Shown here: positions 1 to 10,173 of the stretch, one piece after another
How positions within the stretch are numbered: position 1 is the stretch's first letter
Layout of the letters: every line of letters starts with the position of its first letter
Assembly (NCBI GenBank): GCA_947034885.2
Contig: OX344758.2
Location: 24,021,067-24,085,066 of the forward strand
From: Thuidium tamariscinum
Taxonomy: Eukaryota > Streptophyta > Bryopsida > Hypnales > Thuidiaceae
DNA length: 64,000 bases
Direction of reading: 5' to 3'
Notes under the pieces: model-generated
The model's database searches: none
What the model was told of the DNA's origin: nothing
What the model saw: only the letters and a program-made list of their open reading frames with translations
Position numbers and translations under genes: made by a program

Positions 1-259
1 TGAACCATTGGACGTCATCCTCCCACTAGACTTATTCTACATTGCTAAGAAAAGACATTACATTTTCCCATTGTCAAGCATTGTATTCCAAGATTTTGAA
101 GTCCACCTACACATTCTAAGGGAGTTGAGCGCCATATTGTACATATGTGGATCCTGATTGGTATTGGATAGCCTCATTAGGTCGGTGCTCACTTTGACCC
201 TAATATCATAGCCTTTTTAAAGTGTAGCCAACATGACCAGTATGTGAATCACTAGGTGG
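1..259. other. AT-rich intergenic sequence, nothing recognised
   Basis: No open frame, RNA motif or repeat match within the window was seen. The last ten bases (250-259, CACTAGGTGG) are the left target duplication of the MITE that follows. Confidence 0.5.
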
Positions 260-497
260 GACGGTTGCTAGTATGTGAGCATAGAAGTATGAGCTTATGA
301 GCCTCAAAGATGATGTACCTATAGTATAGGTGCTTATACTATAGAAACCTTCTATGATAAGACTATATTTATACTATAGGTACCTATATTATAGGTATTT
401 TTACTATAAACATCTTCAAAGGTGATAGTATATCTACTTATATTTATATTAGAAGCTCTCATGCTTGCATGTTCATGCTCATACACTAGCATCGTTG
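260..497. mobile_element. Mutator-like MITE, copy 1 (238 bp)
   Basis: The ends are inverted around TGCTAGT-TRTGAGCA: the left end reads GACGGTTGCTAG and the right end, reversed, CAACGATGCTAG. Ten-base target duplications flank it, CACTAGGTGG at 250-259 and CACTAAGTGG at 498-507 (one mismatch). The interior is AT-rich with repeated TATAGTATAGG-like words and no coding potential. A close copy lies at 31786-32025 and diverged relatives at 14674-14911 and 57172-58308. Assignment to the Mutator superfamily is inferred from the 9-11 bp target duplication; no transposase is present. Confidence 0.8.
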
Positions 498-507
498 CAC
501 TAAGTGG

Positions 508-940
508 ATCAACCATAGACAGACATTACTGTTGACAATTTGGAGACCCACCTATCTGCTATTGAAAAGTTAAAGGCCCTTGTACTTGGTTCTGAGAATT
601 TGGTGGCCCACTTGCCTGCTCGGGGGGGGGGGGGAGTACTCCCCGTTTTTTTGATGTCGACGTGCGAACTAATGAAGGATAATTTTAATTGTGTTGGAGG
701 TAAATTTTATACAACCCTTTAAAGTAAATTAACATCCATGTAATTAACTTTTAGACTTTAAAAATAATGAAGGGTATATAAAAATACAAAAATTTATTAA
801 TTTTTTTTCTAAAGTAGCCCTGCCAAAATTCCCTTCCAAAAATTTGAACTTTTCATAGTATGCTTAGTATAGTTTTAATCTATGAGCTGTACACTAAAAT
901 CACACTGAATTTACAGAGGTATTGAAATTATGGTTCACTA
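508..940. other. Intergenic, with a G-homopolymer
   Basis: No gene is recognised. A run of about 14 G at 621-634 is followed by AT-rich sequence. The small open frame across the G run (540-722) has no family resemblance and no ATG start. Confidence 0.4.
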
Positions 941-3350
941 ATGGTACGTTTACACCAATAGTCCTAAGATAAATATGTAGAGAGTTAATGCCCAAGGTTG
1001 GGGTCCGACAATAGTGCTTAGTAGGGATCAATGTCATCAGCAGTCAATGTTGGTTTGGTTTGTCAGTAGCTTGCAATTGCTGTTTTATTTTTTTTATTTT
1101 TTTTATTTTTGGAAATAAAAAGTAGCCATGCACTTTGTAAACTCGGAAAGACCAAGACACCAAGTAAGTTCTAACCAATTATTGAGGTAATTTTGTAGTA
1201 CATTATACTTATGTAGGATGAGGCCATGAACTTTTTTCCCATATACAAATATTTTAATATTTTCATAATTGAATTCCCAAAATTGAAATTGTTGTGGAAT
1301 TTGAAAGCTAAAATATACTCTTGAACAATAGCCAATGTCCATAGTCTTCTTATTCTAATCATTCAAGAAATACTTGTTCTATTCAATACTTCCTAATTTC
1401 TTGCTCATTAATTTGGGACACATGTCATAGTCTTATTAGTCCCACCTTTGAAAACAACCAAAAAAATGCATTCCAAGCCTTGATCAGAAATACTACACCC
1501 CTATAGGTTGCTTTATTAGAAATATTTACTCCAAAAGCATTGTACAATTCTTAAACAATAAATTTTTGAAAACCACATAAACTAGGCAAAATTTTCAAGT
1601 CTTTTACAAAATATGACCTCTCTCACAAAATGAAAAACTTGGATGAAAAACAAATCTTGGATTCTTCAAATGCTTGACAAGTTTTATCAAAAACAAAATG
1701 CCTATAACATTGCTTAAGACACCCTTTCTTAACCCTATAATAATAGGCTAGTGATTGTGCAAATTATCCTTTTTAATACATTGTGAATCATTTACTTGAA
1801 GAATCCAAAAGTAATCATTGGAAGTCACATTACTATGCAAGAGCTCTCCTTTTATACACAAAATTCCTAAGATGAAAAAGTGTAGTTTAATTTGTCTTAT
1901 ATAAAAAGATACTCTATCATCTATTGGATATTTAGAGTTCACACTAGCTTATATTGAATTAATGTTGCAAGAAAAATCTTGGTAGCATAATATTTTTGAT
2001 ATTTTCATCTTTTGAACCCCTCAATGCCTGAGGCACCAAAACCTAGTGTTTGCAAAACTTTGAAATTAAATAAAACCTAACCAAATTACTATTTTTTAAA
2101 AGTTCTTTTTGAAGTGGACTTTCAATCATGTCAAAAATCCCATTTGGAAAATGAATGATAGTGATTCTTATACTCAACATCTTGTGCAAGGGTACCCATT
2201 GCAATCTTGACTTTTTGTTGTATTAAGGGCTCTTCAAAAGGAGCCTAAAATGCACTGGACCTCAGAGAAAAAATCACATTCAAAATTCATTTACAAAAAT
2301 TGTAGAATAAATTTTGAAAAATCATAAATTGATTCATTTGGAATTATGCATATTAGGCTTTTTAACCTCATACCTTTTTAGTTACTAACTCCTTAGGTTT
2401 GACTTGCAAAAAGAGGATAGAAAGACTTCACATATTGTTTGTAGTTTAAAACACCTTCATGGTCAAACATTATAAACTTTCATTTCACAAGTGATATTGT
2501 TGTGTTTTATTTTCCTATGCACTCTCTAATATGTCTACATTGAATTCGTATGATTACAATTCAAAAGAAATTGATACAACTTATCAAAATGTTGGCGTTT
2601 TGTTCAATTTAGAGCAAATTGCAAGAAATTCAAAATAGGCTTCGGGCATTTAGGAGTTAATTCCTAAAGGTACAAAGCCTTAAATTGAATTTTAAGGATT
2701 TTAGGCAACTTCCTATGATATCAATTTCTATTGTGATTTTTATAAATGGTTTTGAATGTGAAGAAATAAGTTAACTTTCTCAAAATACAATTTTCATTTG
2801 TATCAACGTCTATGGCAAAAATAATGCCCTCCTGAATATACTATTTTAGAATCTCCATATTTTCCATCTTGTATGTGGGAAAAATTTCCACTGCCTCATT
2901 CTACGTACAATCTCAATGATCAGTTACAACCTCCTAGTGCCATGGTCTTTCCGAGTTTGCAAAGTGCATGGCTAATATTTATTTCCAAAAAATTAAAAAA
3001 TAAATAAAATTTCTCTTAGTTTCTCTTCATTGGTAGTTTAGTTTGTTGATGAGCTAGTTCTAAAATATAAAATAAAAACCATCAAAATCCCCAAAAAAAA
3101 TTCCTCCAGGGCCTGGTGCCCTTGGCTCAATGTACTAGTTCCTATATCAATAGAATTTGTCAGCTTGTTAAAATTTTTAAAAAGAATAAAAAAATAAAAA
3201 ACACTCAATGATTAGAGGGCTACTGACAAACCAAAGCAATATTGACTGCTGATGACATTGATCCTTGTTGAGCATTGTTGCTGAACCCCAGCCTCAAGTG
3301 TTAATTCTCTACATATTTATCTTAGAACTACTGGTTTGAACATATCATAA
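941..3350. mobile_element. Long-terminal-inverted-repeat DNA element, ~2.4 kb
   Basis: The outer arms 951-1075 and 3211-3340 are inverted copies of one another; both contain the words TAAGATAAATATGTAGAGA and GATCAATGTCATCAGCAGTC. Inner arms at about 1108-1165 and 2935-2995 are also inverted (GCCATGCACTTTG, ACTCGGAAAGACCA). The interior is AT-rich and non-coding, and a TTAA-type element is inserted at 2013-2660. Long inverted arms without coding sequence suggest a non-autonomous MULE or foldback element. No clear target duplication was found, so the superfamily is open. Confidence 0.7.
2013..2660 (+). mobile_element. TTAA-type (piggyBac-like) MITE, 640-bp subfamily, older copy
   Basis: It starts TGAACCCCTCAATGCC and ends GGCATTTAGGAGTTAA, degraded versions of the family ends (TTAACCCCTAAATGCC and its inverse). 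Its interior aligns along its length with 46435-47078 and 13810-14455, for example the shared word AAGGGTACCCATTGCAATCT. It is non-coding and inserted inside the long-TIR element, so it is younger than that element. Confidence 0.75.
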
Positions 3351-4029
3351 GGGTTTAGGGGAATCCCAAGTGCTTGCTCTACCAAAAAATTAAAATTTGG
3401 ATAGATGATATTTGCAGCCAAGCAATTGGTTCAGTTTAGTCATTGACGGACTAAGTGGCGGGGCTTTTTCATTGAATTTTTGTGGATGTTGGAATTTAGG
3501 GTAACTAGACTGGAGTTTTCTAGAATTGTTTGAATTTGCCCCTAAACCCAGCCTAATGTTTTGCTTGGTACCAGTTTTTGAATGTGCTATAATTTTGCGT
3601 TTTTGAGGTTTGATAGTTTGCAAATATACAATTTAGGATTATAAAAAATATACTATCATTTTTTGTATGACTTTCTATTATGATGTATTTATAATGAACA
3701 TAGGATATAAAAAATTAACAAAAAAAAATTTTTAACTAAAAGATAGGGTATATGAAATAGGCACTCTTTAGAAATTTAGGTAAATTAAGACCCCCTAAAA
3801 AACCCAAAAATCACCTACATACCCCCTAAATAATAGGGGCTTGTTTCCATGTGATCAATGAACTTCCCAAACAGTGCACCCCCTGGGCTTGCATGGGGAT
3901 GCAAAATCTGAGGCCTCCGTGCTTCGGGCTAAGAATTCAAGGCCACATTTGTTTATTGTTGAGAAATTGGAGGGCCCCCCGATTGTTGTTGACTATTTTC
4001 CCTTCCCTCGCTTTAGGACTTGCTAAATC
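3351..4029. other. Intergenic, unassigned
   Basis: AT-rich at the left, becoming more balanced towards 3.9 kb. No gene or repeat with a second copy in this window was recognised. Confidence 0.4.
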
Positions 4030-6100
4030 AGTGACAACGTGAAGCCAATCATAGATGAAGGCAACGTTTTCAAACTGGTCAACCAAATTGACTTTTAATC
4101 TAACTATGGAATTGTTTTGTAATATAAGTGTTATGCACGGAGGAGGACTACGACACAAATCTTCTCAATCTATTGATGACAAGCCGATTCTATGGCACCC
4201 AAGCTGTAAATGACGAGTAAATCAATGTGGCATATTGAGACTCACTTGCAATATTGGATTTGGGGCACACTTCTTCAATTATGGTGGAGTGTGCCTAATA
4301 AAAAGAATATGTGGTTGAATCCAATCCACAAGTACTGCGCTTGAGACTTCCCTATTTTATTGTCGATCGGTGCACCTACCATGTCTTCATCCCCTTCCTC
4401 CTCTATGGCTATAGACTTGTGCCTCCAAATCCCAATGATTGCCTTTCTGAGAAGGCAATTGTGGTATAGAAGCTACTTTGCGTCTTGGCCTTCTTCTATG
4501 TTTGGAAGCCTTGCCATACCATCTTGAATTCTTTTCAATTAGGATTTGAGCGTGGTCGGCAATTTGTGTCACTATGAGACGACTTTGCACTTGCGTGCTT
4601 TCTTCTACAACGTTTAAATCCGTCAATGGGAGCACCTCAGAGTCAGCAGGTGCTAGTGTGGACAAGTAGCTTGGTCCTTTTTGTGTGCTAAGTAGGGCCC
4701 TTTGAATTTGTCCCCTCTCATGTGGGGGTCTGGCTTAGAATCTCATCTTTACTTGCTATCGTATTTCGCCCTTCATGTTCAAGTGCTTGTAGCCACATCT
4801 GCTCATACAAGAAATTCTCAATGTTAGTTGGGAAACCCCTCGGATTGCTGCTCAATAGTCGCGCATGCCAATGAAGGAGCCTCACTACTAGCCTTTTAAA
4901 TAAGTACTACCAATTTTTTTGCTTGTAGCACACTTGTCGGGCAATAGTGGGTTGTCCAAGGTATTGGAATATTAAGCAAACATTAGGAGGGATTGGAGGC
5001 CTCTACAAGACTGTGGGTTCATGTAGTCTAGGAATGCCAACACTACTGTGGAAACCTCAAAATGAAGGATTCCAGCGTGGCCAAGACCATGTTAGGTCAA
5101 CCAAAAAAAAAATTTGGACCTTTTTTCATATTTCAAGATCCAATTTTTTATTTTTTATTTTTTATTTAATTTATTTTTTGATAATTGCTGGTTGACAACA
5201 GCTAGTAGTTCTTTGCACTATTTTGGGGACTTTTGGGAACAGACCTTGAAACGGCCCTATAGAGGCCTCCAATCCCTCCTAATGAATTCTTTGTTGAAAC
5301 ACTTGCTAATGGTGCAAGCTACTTGAATGCTGGATTTCTTCTCGTAATATGCCCATATAAATAAGCACCTGAGTACTTATAGCTGTCACTTCTTCGTTGG
5401 AGGTCGTTACACTATTCAAACTCCTTTTTGGCCATAGTTCTCTCTGTATCCTTGTGTATAGAGTGTGTTGATTGGTAGAAGTGGGGGTGCAAGTAGGGAA
5501 CGAGAACCCTCTTGAGAATGAACATAACTTGTTTAAAACATCATTTACTTTGGGACCTCCAATATCGATTCAGATGCATAGCGATCTTCTTCACCTCTAA
5601 AAGATTGAGTGCAAGGAGAGGAAGAACCTTGTTGGGAAATAGGGATGGTGGATCCAAGGCTGAAGCACGCTTGAACAGCCTCTAACTAGTCATCTTCAAT
5701 CAATTTTCTAATTTGGAGGCCTTTTTTATTTAGTTGTCCATACAGTGCACGCCTAAATTGCAATTATGATCTGTTGTGGGCCATCCATGGCTTGTATTAG
5801 CTTCCAAGCACTATCTCATTGTTGAATGATTTGGGCTCTATACTTATTTCCGCACATGTGCTTCCAATTCGGAGAAAGAAAATTTCAAATTCTCTACATC
5901 TAGAAAACGTCTGTTGTGACACTTAGGAGTTAATCTATTTGGTCAAAGTTTGTGACAAAATTTTCTCACATTCTTCTAGTACAAGTTATAATGCAAAAGC
6001 CTATGGTTGGATACATAGAACCCCATTGTACAATGAACTAGCATGGCAGTTTTGGAGTGGTCACCAGTTTGAGTCGGGGTGAACTGGCCCCCTTGCTTAG
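4030..6100 (-). pseudogene. Decayed coding sequence of unknown family
   Basis: Base composition rises here, and several minus-strand stretches read like protein. About 4680-4900 gives a stretch with the words RLLHWHARLLSSNPRGFP and FLYEQMWLQALEHEG. Another stretch is at 4387-4665, and a third at about 5540-5760 contains ALYGQLNKKGLQIRKLIE. The stretches are interrupted several times and no intact protein remains. I do not recognise a family; an old transposon or a dead host gene are both possible. A ~300-bp MITE has inserted at 4981-5284. Confidence 0.35.
4981..5284 (+). mobile_element. TA-flanked ~300-bp MITE, copy 1
   Basis: The ends are inverted: CATTAGGAGGGATTGGAGGCC on the left and the inverse GGCCTCCAATCCCTCCTAATG on the right. 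Internal family landmarks are a TTTTTTCATATTTCA tract, a T-rich stretch and GGGAACAGACC..GAAACGGCCCT near the right end. Relatives are at 23059-23376, 29415-29703, 39472-39817, 40879-41173 and 53467-53757. It is non-coding. The recurrent TA at the edge suggests a Tc1/mariner-like (Stowaway-type) TA duplication, which is an inference. Confidence 0.75.
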
Positions 6101-6344
6101 CCACTCCAAATAATTTCAGAGCTGCAAGTAAAACAAAATCCCCCTAGTTTGTACTTAACTAATCTACCTTGTACACCAATGCTAGCTAATTTGAATCCTC
6201 TGATTGCAAATGTAAATTTGAAATTTGAAATTCAAAATATTTGTAAAAAAATAAAAAATTCTAGCGTTTTCTCAAACGGCTGAGCGAGGGGGTCAGTTCA
6301 CCCTGGCCCAAGTTTGGGGGAAACTCATGTTGCGAAGCTTCTTA
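6101..6344. other. Intergenic, unassigned
   Basis: Nothing recognised apart from short A/T runs; it borders the MITE to the right. Confidence 0.35.
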
Positions 6345-7035
6345 GAGCAACCCTACCAGTTGTATCTCCTATCCCCATTCCCATATTTTTCATCCATTTT
6401 AGGGGACAAACTCCCCCACCAATGTTCCCCATCCCTAAAAATTTAGGGACAAAGGGTCCCAATTCCCCATATTGGGTCCGGAATGGGGAATTGGGATTCG
6501 GTAAGCCCCATTCTTCTTTTCCCCAAAAAGTGCTCGTTTTTCTGACTGCTAAGTATGGAATAGTAATTATCATTGCAGTAAAAGCCAAGTTCTCAAGTAT
6601 GAACTCTGAACTCAGTAGAGTAGGTACATCCTAAAGCGCCAGTTTTTCATATTGTGCCTAGTTCCTGTTATTATGTTGTTCAAACTTTTTTACAGTCTTG
6701 TTGGTGAGTGAAAGCATGTTCCAGCGCAGCAAAGAATAGTGGATTTGGATACCGTATGCAAAAGTTATTAACAGTCAAAGTGTGTTTTTGAAAGCGCCAT
6801 CTACAGTTTGGGTACATGACTGATTTTGAAAATATATGCACGTTGTATAGGGCGCTTTAAGGTCATGTACCATTTTGGGTGTACCTACCTTAACTAATCT
6901 CAAGTTTGCTGACTGGATTTACTTTGAAGCTCAGTATGGAGAACAGCTGTGGGTAGTGTATTCTCCATCCCCATCTTCTAGGATGAGGAACTGAAATGGT
7001 GATAGGGATGGGGAATACACTACTGGGAACTTTTG
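6345..7035. mobile_element. Probable MITE with C-rich / G-rich inverted ends
   Basis: The left end (CCCTACCAGTTGTATCTCC, then TATCCCCATTCCC) is roughly inverted at 6985-7030 (GGGATGGGGAATACACTAC then TGGGAAC). The left end is preceded by TTA and starts GAGCAA, as in the TTA-flanked element at 32709-33121. The overlapping open frames on both strands near 6314-6634 fall inside these repeats and are not genes. The exact right border is uncertain. Confidence 0.5.
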
Positions 7036-7057
7036 GGGAAGGAAGTTAACTTAGTAC

Positions 7058-7468
7058 TAGGGGTTGTCACGGCACCTCCAGGTTCCAAATTTTCCCAGGG
7101 AATGGAAGGAAAAAGTGAGCCAATCGGGTTGCTGGATGCCGGAGGTGCCATGACACCCCTTCCCGAGGGCAGAAGATGAACCCTGAGGTTCATTTACCTC
7201 TCACAGACGTGGTTGAAAACGTCTGCACGCTTGAGTGCAGCGGAGGGACAAGAAAAGTACCACAGTAGGGTGAAACTGCGAGCGGAAGATCAAATTTTCC
7301 CAGGGAATGAATCCCAGGGAACGATTAAGCACCCGCGGAGGTGAAGAGAGCTACAGTGATTTTCCTAGGGAATGAATCCCAGGCTTGACACAGAAGACAA
7401 ATGAAAACCTGCCGTGTGGACGTTCCCAGGGAATTCCACAGCAAGTGAAGGTGCCGTGACAACCCCTA
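7058..7468. mobile_element. MITE in the promoter region of the folate carrier (411 bp)
   Basis: There are perfect ~19-bp inverted ends: TAGGGGTTGTCACGGCACC at 7058-7076 and its inverse at 7450-7468. The palindrome TTCCCAGGGAA, or one-off variants of it, occurs several times inside (about 7091, 7299, 7311, 7360 and 7424), with AATGAATCCCAGG repeated as well. No coding sequence and no clear target duplication were found. It lies about 500 bases upstream of the carrier start codon, so it may contribute promoter sequence. Confidence 0.65.
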
Positions 7469-7981
7469 CTGTACTGTACTGCACGGCATGTTTCCATTTC
7501 GACTGAGTGCGTGCCGCGTGACTGGAGATTTAGCCCGGCCGGACTTCGATGCGTGGTTCGGTTCGATTGCTGGTGCATCCGGGGGAGTCTGTCTGTCTGC
7601 GTGTCCGCTTGCTGCTGCGCTCGAGTGAGTCCCAGTTGATAGATTTCCTTCGGCGGGGTTCTCGGTCGGTCTACAGTTGCAGACTTACATTATTCCGTCC
7701 TTGCTTGCTTCCTTGCTTGCAGCGCTTTAACAATCAATTTGATATCAATCGCCCCTTTCGACGTTCGATCTGGGCCGTGGCGGAGATGCGTTCTTCGCAA
7801 CCCTAATCCCCAGTATATTACTGTGCAGGAGCTCAGTCAAGCTTATTCTCTCCTTCTGCCTCCGCTGCCGCTTCTTGTTTACTCACCACGCCATTCTCTT
7901 TGCCGATCCTTGGCATTGTTGCTTGCAGCTGCCGCCACTGCTTCGCGCTCCTCTCCTCCTCTCTCCTCATCCTGACTTGCA
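7469..7981 (+). promoter_or_regulatory. Promoter and 5' leader of the folate carrier
   Basis: The composition shifts to GC-balanced, with a CTGTACTGTACTG tandem at about 7470 and a strongly CT-rich tract at 7840-7978, typical of plant leaders. Several short upstream ATGs (for example 7549) would be upstream open frames if transcription starts early enough. No convincing TATA box was found, so the transcription start is not placed. Confidence 0.45.
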
Positions 7982-8923
7982 ATGCAGAGCGTGCACTTCC
8001 AGTGGACGGATTGGAAGTGGCAGAGCGCGGTGGCGGGCGGGGTGGCGGGCCTCACCACTGTGGTGGCACTGCATCCTCTGGATATCGTGCGCACTCGTTT
8101 CCAAGTACACGACGGCCTCCGTGCACCCGTGCCCGCTTACCGCCACACCTTCCATGCTCTGTTCACCATCGGCCGGGTGGAGGGCTTGCGAGGGCTCTAT
8201 GCGGGATTGGTCCCGGCGGTGTTCGGATCGAGCTTGTCGTGGAGCCTCTACTTCTTTCTCTACAGTAACATCAAGGAGCAGAACCGGCAGCACTTCCACA
8301 GAGATACTCTCGGGCCGTCGTTGCACCTACTGTCGGCCGCGGAGGCGGGATCCATTGTCGCCGTGATGACAAATCCCGTCTGGGTGGTGAAAACGCGTCT
8401 GCAGCTGCAAGCTCCTGGCCATGGGGCTCGGAAACCGTATCTGGGCTTCTCCGACGCTTTTAAGAGAATTTTGCGAGACGAAGGACTGCGTGGTTTGTAC
8501 AAAGGGCTAGGCCCAGGGCTCATTCTCGTCTCTCATGGAGCTTTGCAATTTATGGCGTATGAAGAAGGTCGGAAAGTTTTGATTTCGCACCGCACTGGGG
8601 AAGCGGCAGGGCATCCCGACGTTGTTGCTAGTGGAGAGCAGCTCATGACTTCGCCAGATTTTGTAATTTTAGGAGCATCGTCGAAGCTTTTTGCCGTCAT
8701 GGCTACTTATCCCTACCAGGTGGTTCGTTCGCGTCTGCAACAACGACCAAGTGACGATGGAGTGTCCAGATATGTGAATACTTGGTACACATTTCAATCC
8801 GTAATGCGGTATGAGGGCTTCCGTGGACTTTATAAAGGAATTGTTCCAAACCTGTTACGGGTTGTGCCTTCATCGTCATTGACATTTCTTGTCTACGAGT
8901 CAGCAATGAAATTCCTTCAATGA
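7982..8923 (+). CDS. FOLT1: Folate transporter 1-type mitochondrial carrier family protein (plastid envelope)
   Basis: Intact single-exon gene of 313 residues, close to the 308 of Arabidopsis FOLT1, which moves folates across the chloroplast envelope. Three tandem carrier repeats are visible, each with its signature after an odd helix: HPLDIVRTRF (P32-R37), NPVWVVKTRLQLQ (P132-K137) and YPYQVVRSRLQQRP (P244-R249). Trp in the second signature and Gln in the third replace the usual acidic residue, as in folate/FAD carriers and in FOLT1 itself. GLRGLYAG and GLRGLYKG follow repeats 1 and 2, and FRGLYKG follows repeat 3. The ATG is the first in frame after a CT-rich leader. The family has six membrane helices and no cleaved transit peptide. 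The 5' half is more GC-rich than the 3' half. A mitochondrial FAD or folate carrier is the alternative, but the sequence is closest to plant FOLT1. Lack of introns is notable. Confidence 0.93.
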   Translation: MQSVHFQWTDWKWQSAVAGGVAGLTTVVALHPLDIVRTRFQVHDGLRAPVPAYRHTFHALFTIGRVEGLRGLYAGLVPAVFGSSLSWSLYFFLYSNIKEQNRQHFHRDTLGPSLHLLSAAEAGSIVAVMTNPVWVVKTRLQLQAPGHGARKPYLGFSDAFKRILRDEGLRGLYKGLGPGLILVSHGALQFMAYEEGRKVLISHRTGEAAGHPDVVASGEQLMTSPDFVILGASSKLFAVMATYPYQVVRSRLQQRPSDDGVSRYVNTWYTFQSVMRYEGFRGLYKGIVPNLLRVVPSSSLTFLVYESAMKFLQ

Positions 8924-9912
8924 TATCAACTGCATTGATTCTCTACGTTGAAAGCTTTGGATCGGTTCAGAGCAGCAGGATGGCTAGCCTCCCCTGTTCA
9001 GATCCGTCATGAAGCATACTCCAAGACTGTAGCGAGCTGGACGTTCGGTATATTTCTCTTCGTTTCCTGCGCCAGGTAAATTTTCTTCTGCTCTCTGACC
9101 AGATCAGCACATTGTAGATGAAACGAAGAAAGTAAATGCTTCAACAGATACCTGAAACAGAGCAGTAATGATGCTTGGTTTCTACGGTCTGTTAAAAATA
9201 TTGAGAATCTTGATGCTGGGTCACAGTATCTTGGTGACTTACTTGTTACGTGTCATATGGGAACCATTAAGAGGATGATTCTTGGCCCACATTGATCTTA
9301 TTTTCCTTGGACATTTGCAGGGTTTTATGCATGGTGTGTAATTATGGTGTGTAACCATGTTGAATACTTGGGTTTTCCTAGGCATTTCTGGGAAATTCTA
9401 GACCACCATTCATCATCACAACTTGTAATGAATCGATCAGCTCGTGCAAAATTTAGCAAGTATGCCAAGCCAAATGGAGGATAGGAAAGCAAGCTCCAAG
9501 ACACATGGGCTGTCTTAAATCGACAGTGTCATTGTTTGATGTGATCGGAAACACTCGACAGCTAAGTGGGTTAGACCAGTAATTAGGGTACATGACGATT
9601 TTCTAATGCAATTGCAACTAACTGGAAGAATTAACTAGAATTAACTATTCTAGTCAAGCAAGCAACGTGACTAATGGGCAGATGACCTTATCAGTGTCAG
9701 AATGAATTCAGAACGATTACAAACCCATGATATAAGCTTGTTGTCTGGCATATGTCTTCGTACAATTTGTGACATGGTCAGATGTCTATGGCCCGAAAGT
9801 CGATGCACTACTCCGGTGTGCTTGTATGTAATGTTTAGGTGAACCTAGGATCTGCTCGGCTTGGATTTGTGGGATTACTAGCCAGTGAAGCACTGCCACG
9901 TATTCTAGTTGA
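8924..9912 (+). other. 3' untranslated and downstream region of the folate carrier
   Basis: Unique, GC-balanced sequence follows the stop codon. No strong poly(A) signal was singled out, and no repeat or RNA gene was seen. The 3' end of the transcript cannot be placed from sequence alone. Confidence 0.4.
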
Positions 9913-10173
9913 AATGAGGATTATTTTGTTCTTTGCCGGACGGTTTTTGCGTGCTTCGGTTGCACTGTTACAGTGGAATTTCTATCCAAGACTCAAGCAA
10001 ACCGTCTCCTCGATAACTCTGTGGTTCAAACACAAGGACGAACTTTTGAAGCAGCCGACTTGCTTAACTTCCCAAGACAATGCCAGTTTGTCTTTGGATT
10101 AGTCGATGATCATAGGTCGGGGCTCTCTGAAAATTCCAAATTTGTCGTTGTTCAACCTACTGAGAATCACTGA
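9913..10173 (+). CDS. Possible exon or chance open frame, unrecognised
   Basis: An open frame of about 86 codons ends at TGA 10171-10173 with no in-frame ATG at its left. The later part reads like protein, with words such as DLLNFPRQCQFVFGLVDD, but no family is recognised. It lies downstream of the folate carrier on the same strand in unique, GC-balanced sequence. It could be the last exon of an unrecognised gene, part of a long 3' region, or chance. An open frame this long is expected by chance several times in a window of this size. Confidence 0.15.
   Translation, partial: NEDYFVLCRTVFACFGCTVTVEFLSKTQANRLLDNSVVQTQGRTFEAADLLNFPRQCQFVFGLVDDHRSGLSENSKFVVVQPTENH

Noticed and set aside
6314-6634. 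Complementary open frames on both strands
   Set aside because: They lie in a C-rich/G-rich inverted repeat element; low-complexity Pro/Gly-rich translation with no homology.
7875-8366. Long frames overlapping the folate carrier
   Set aside because: Shadows of the real gene in other frames; only 7982-8923 carries the carrier motifs.
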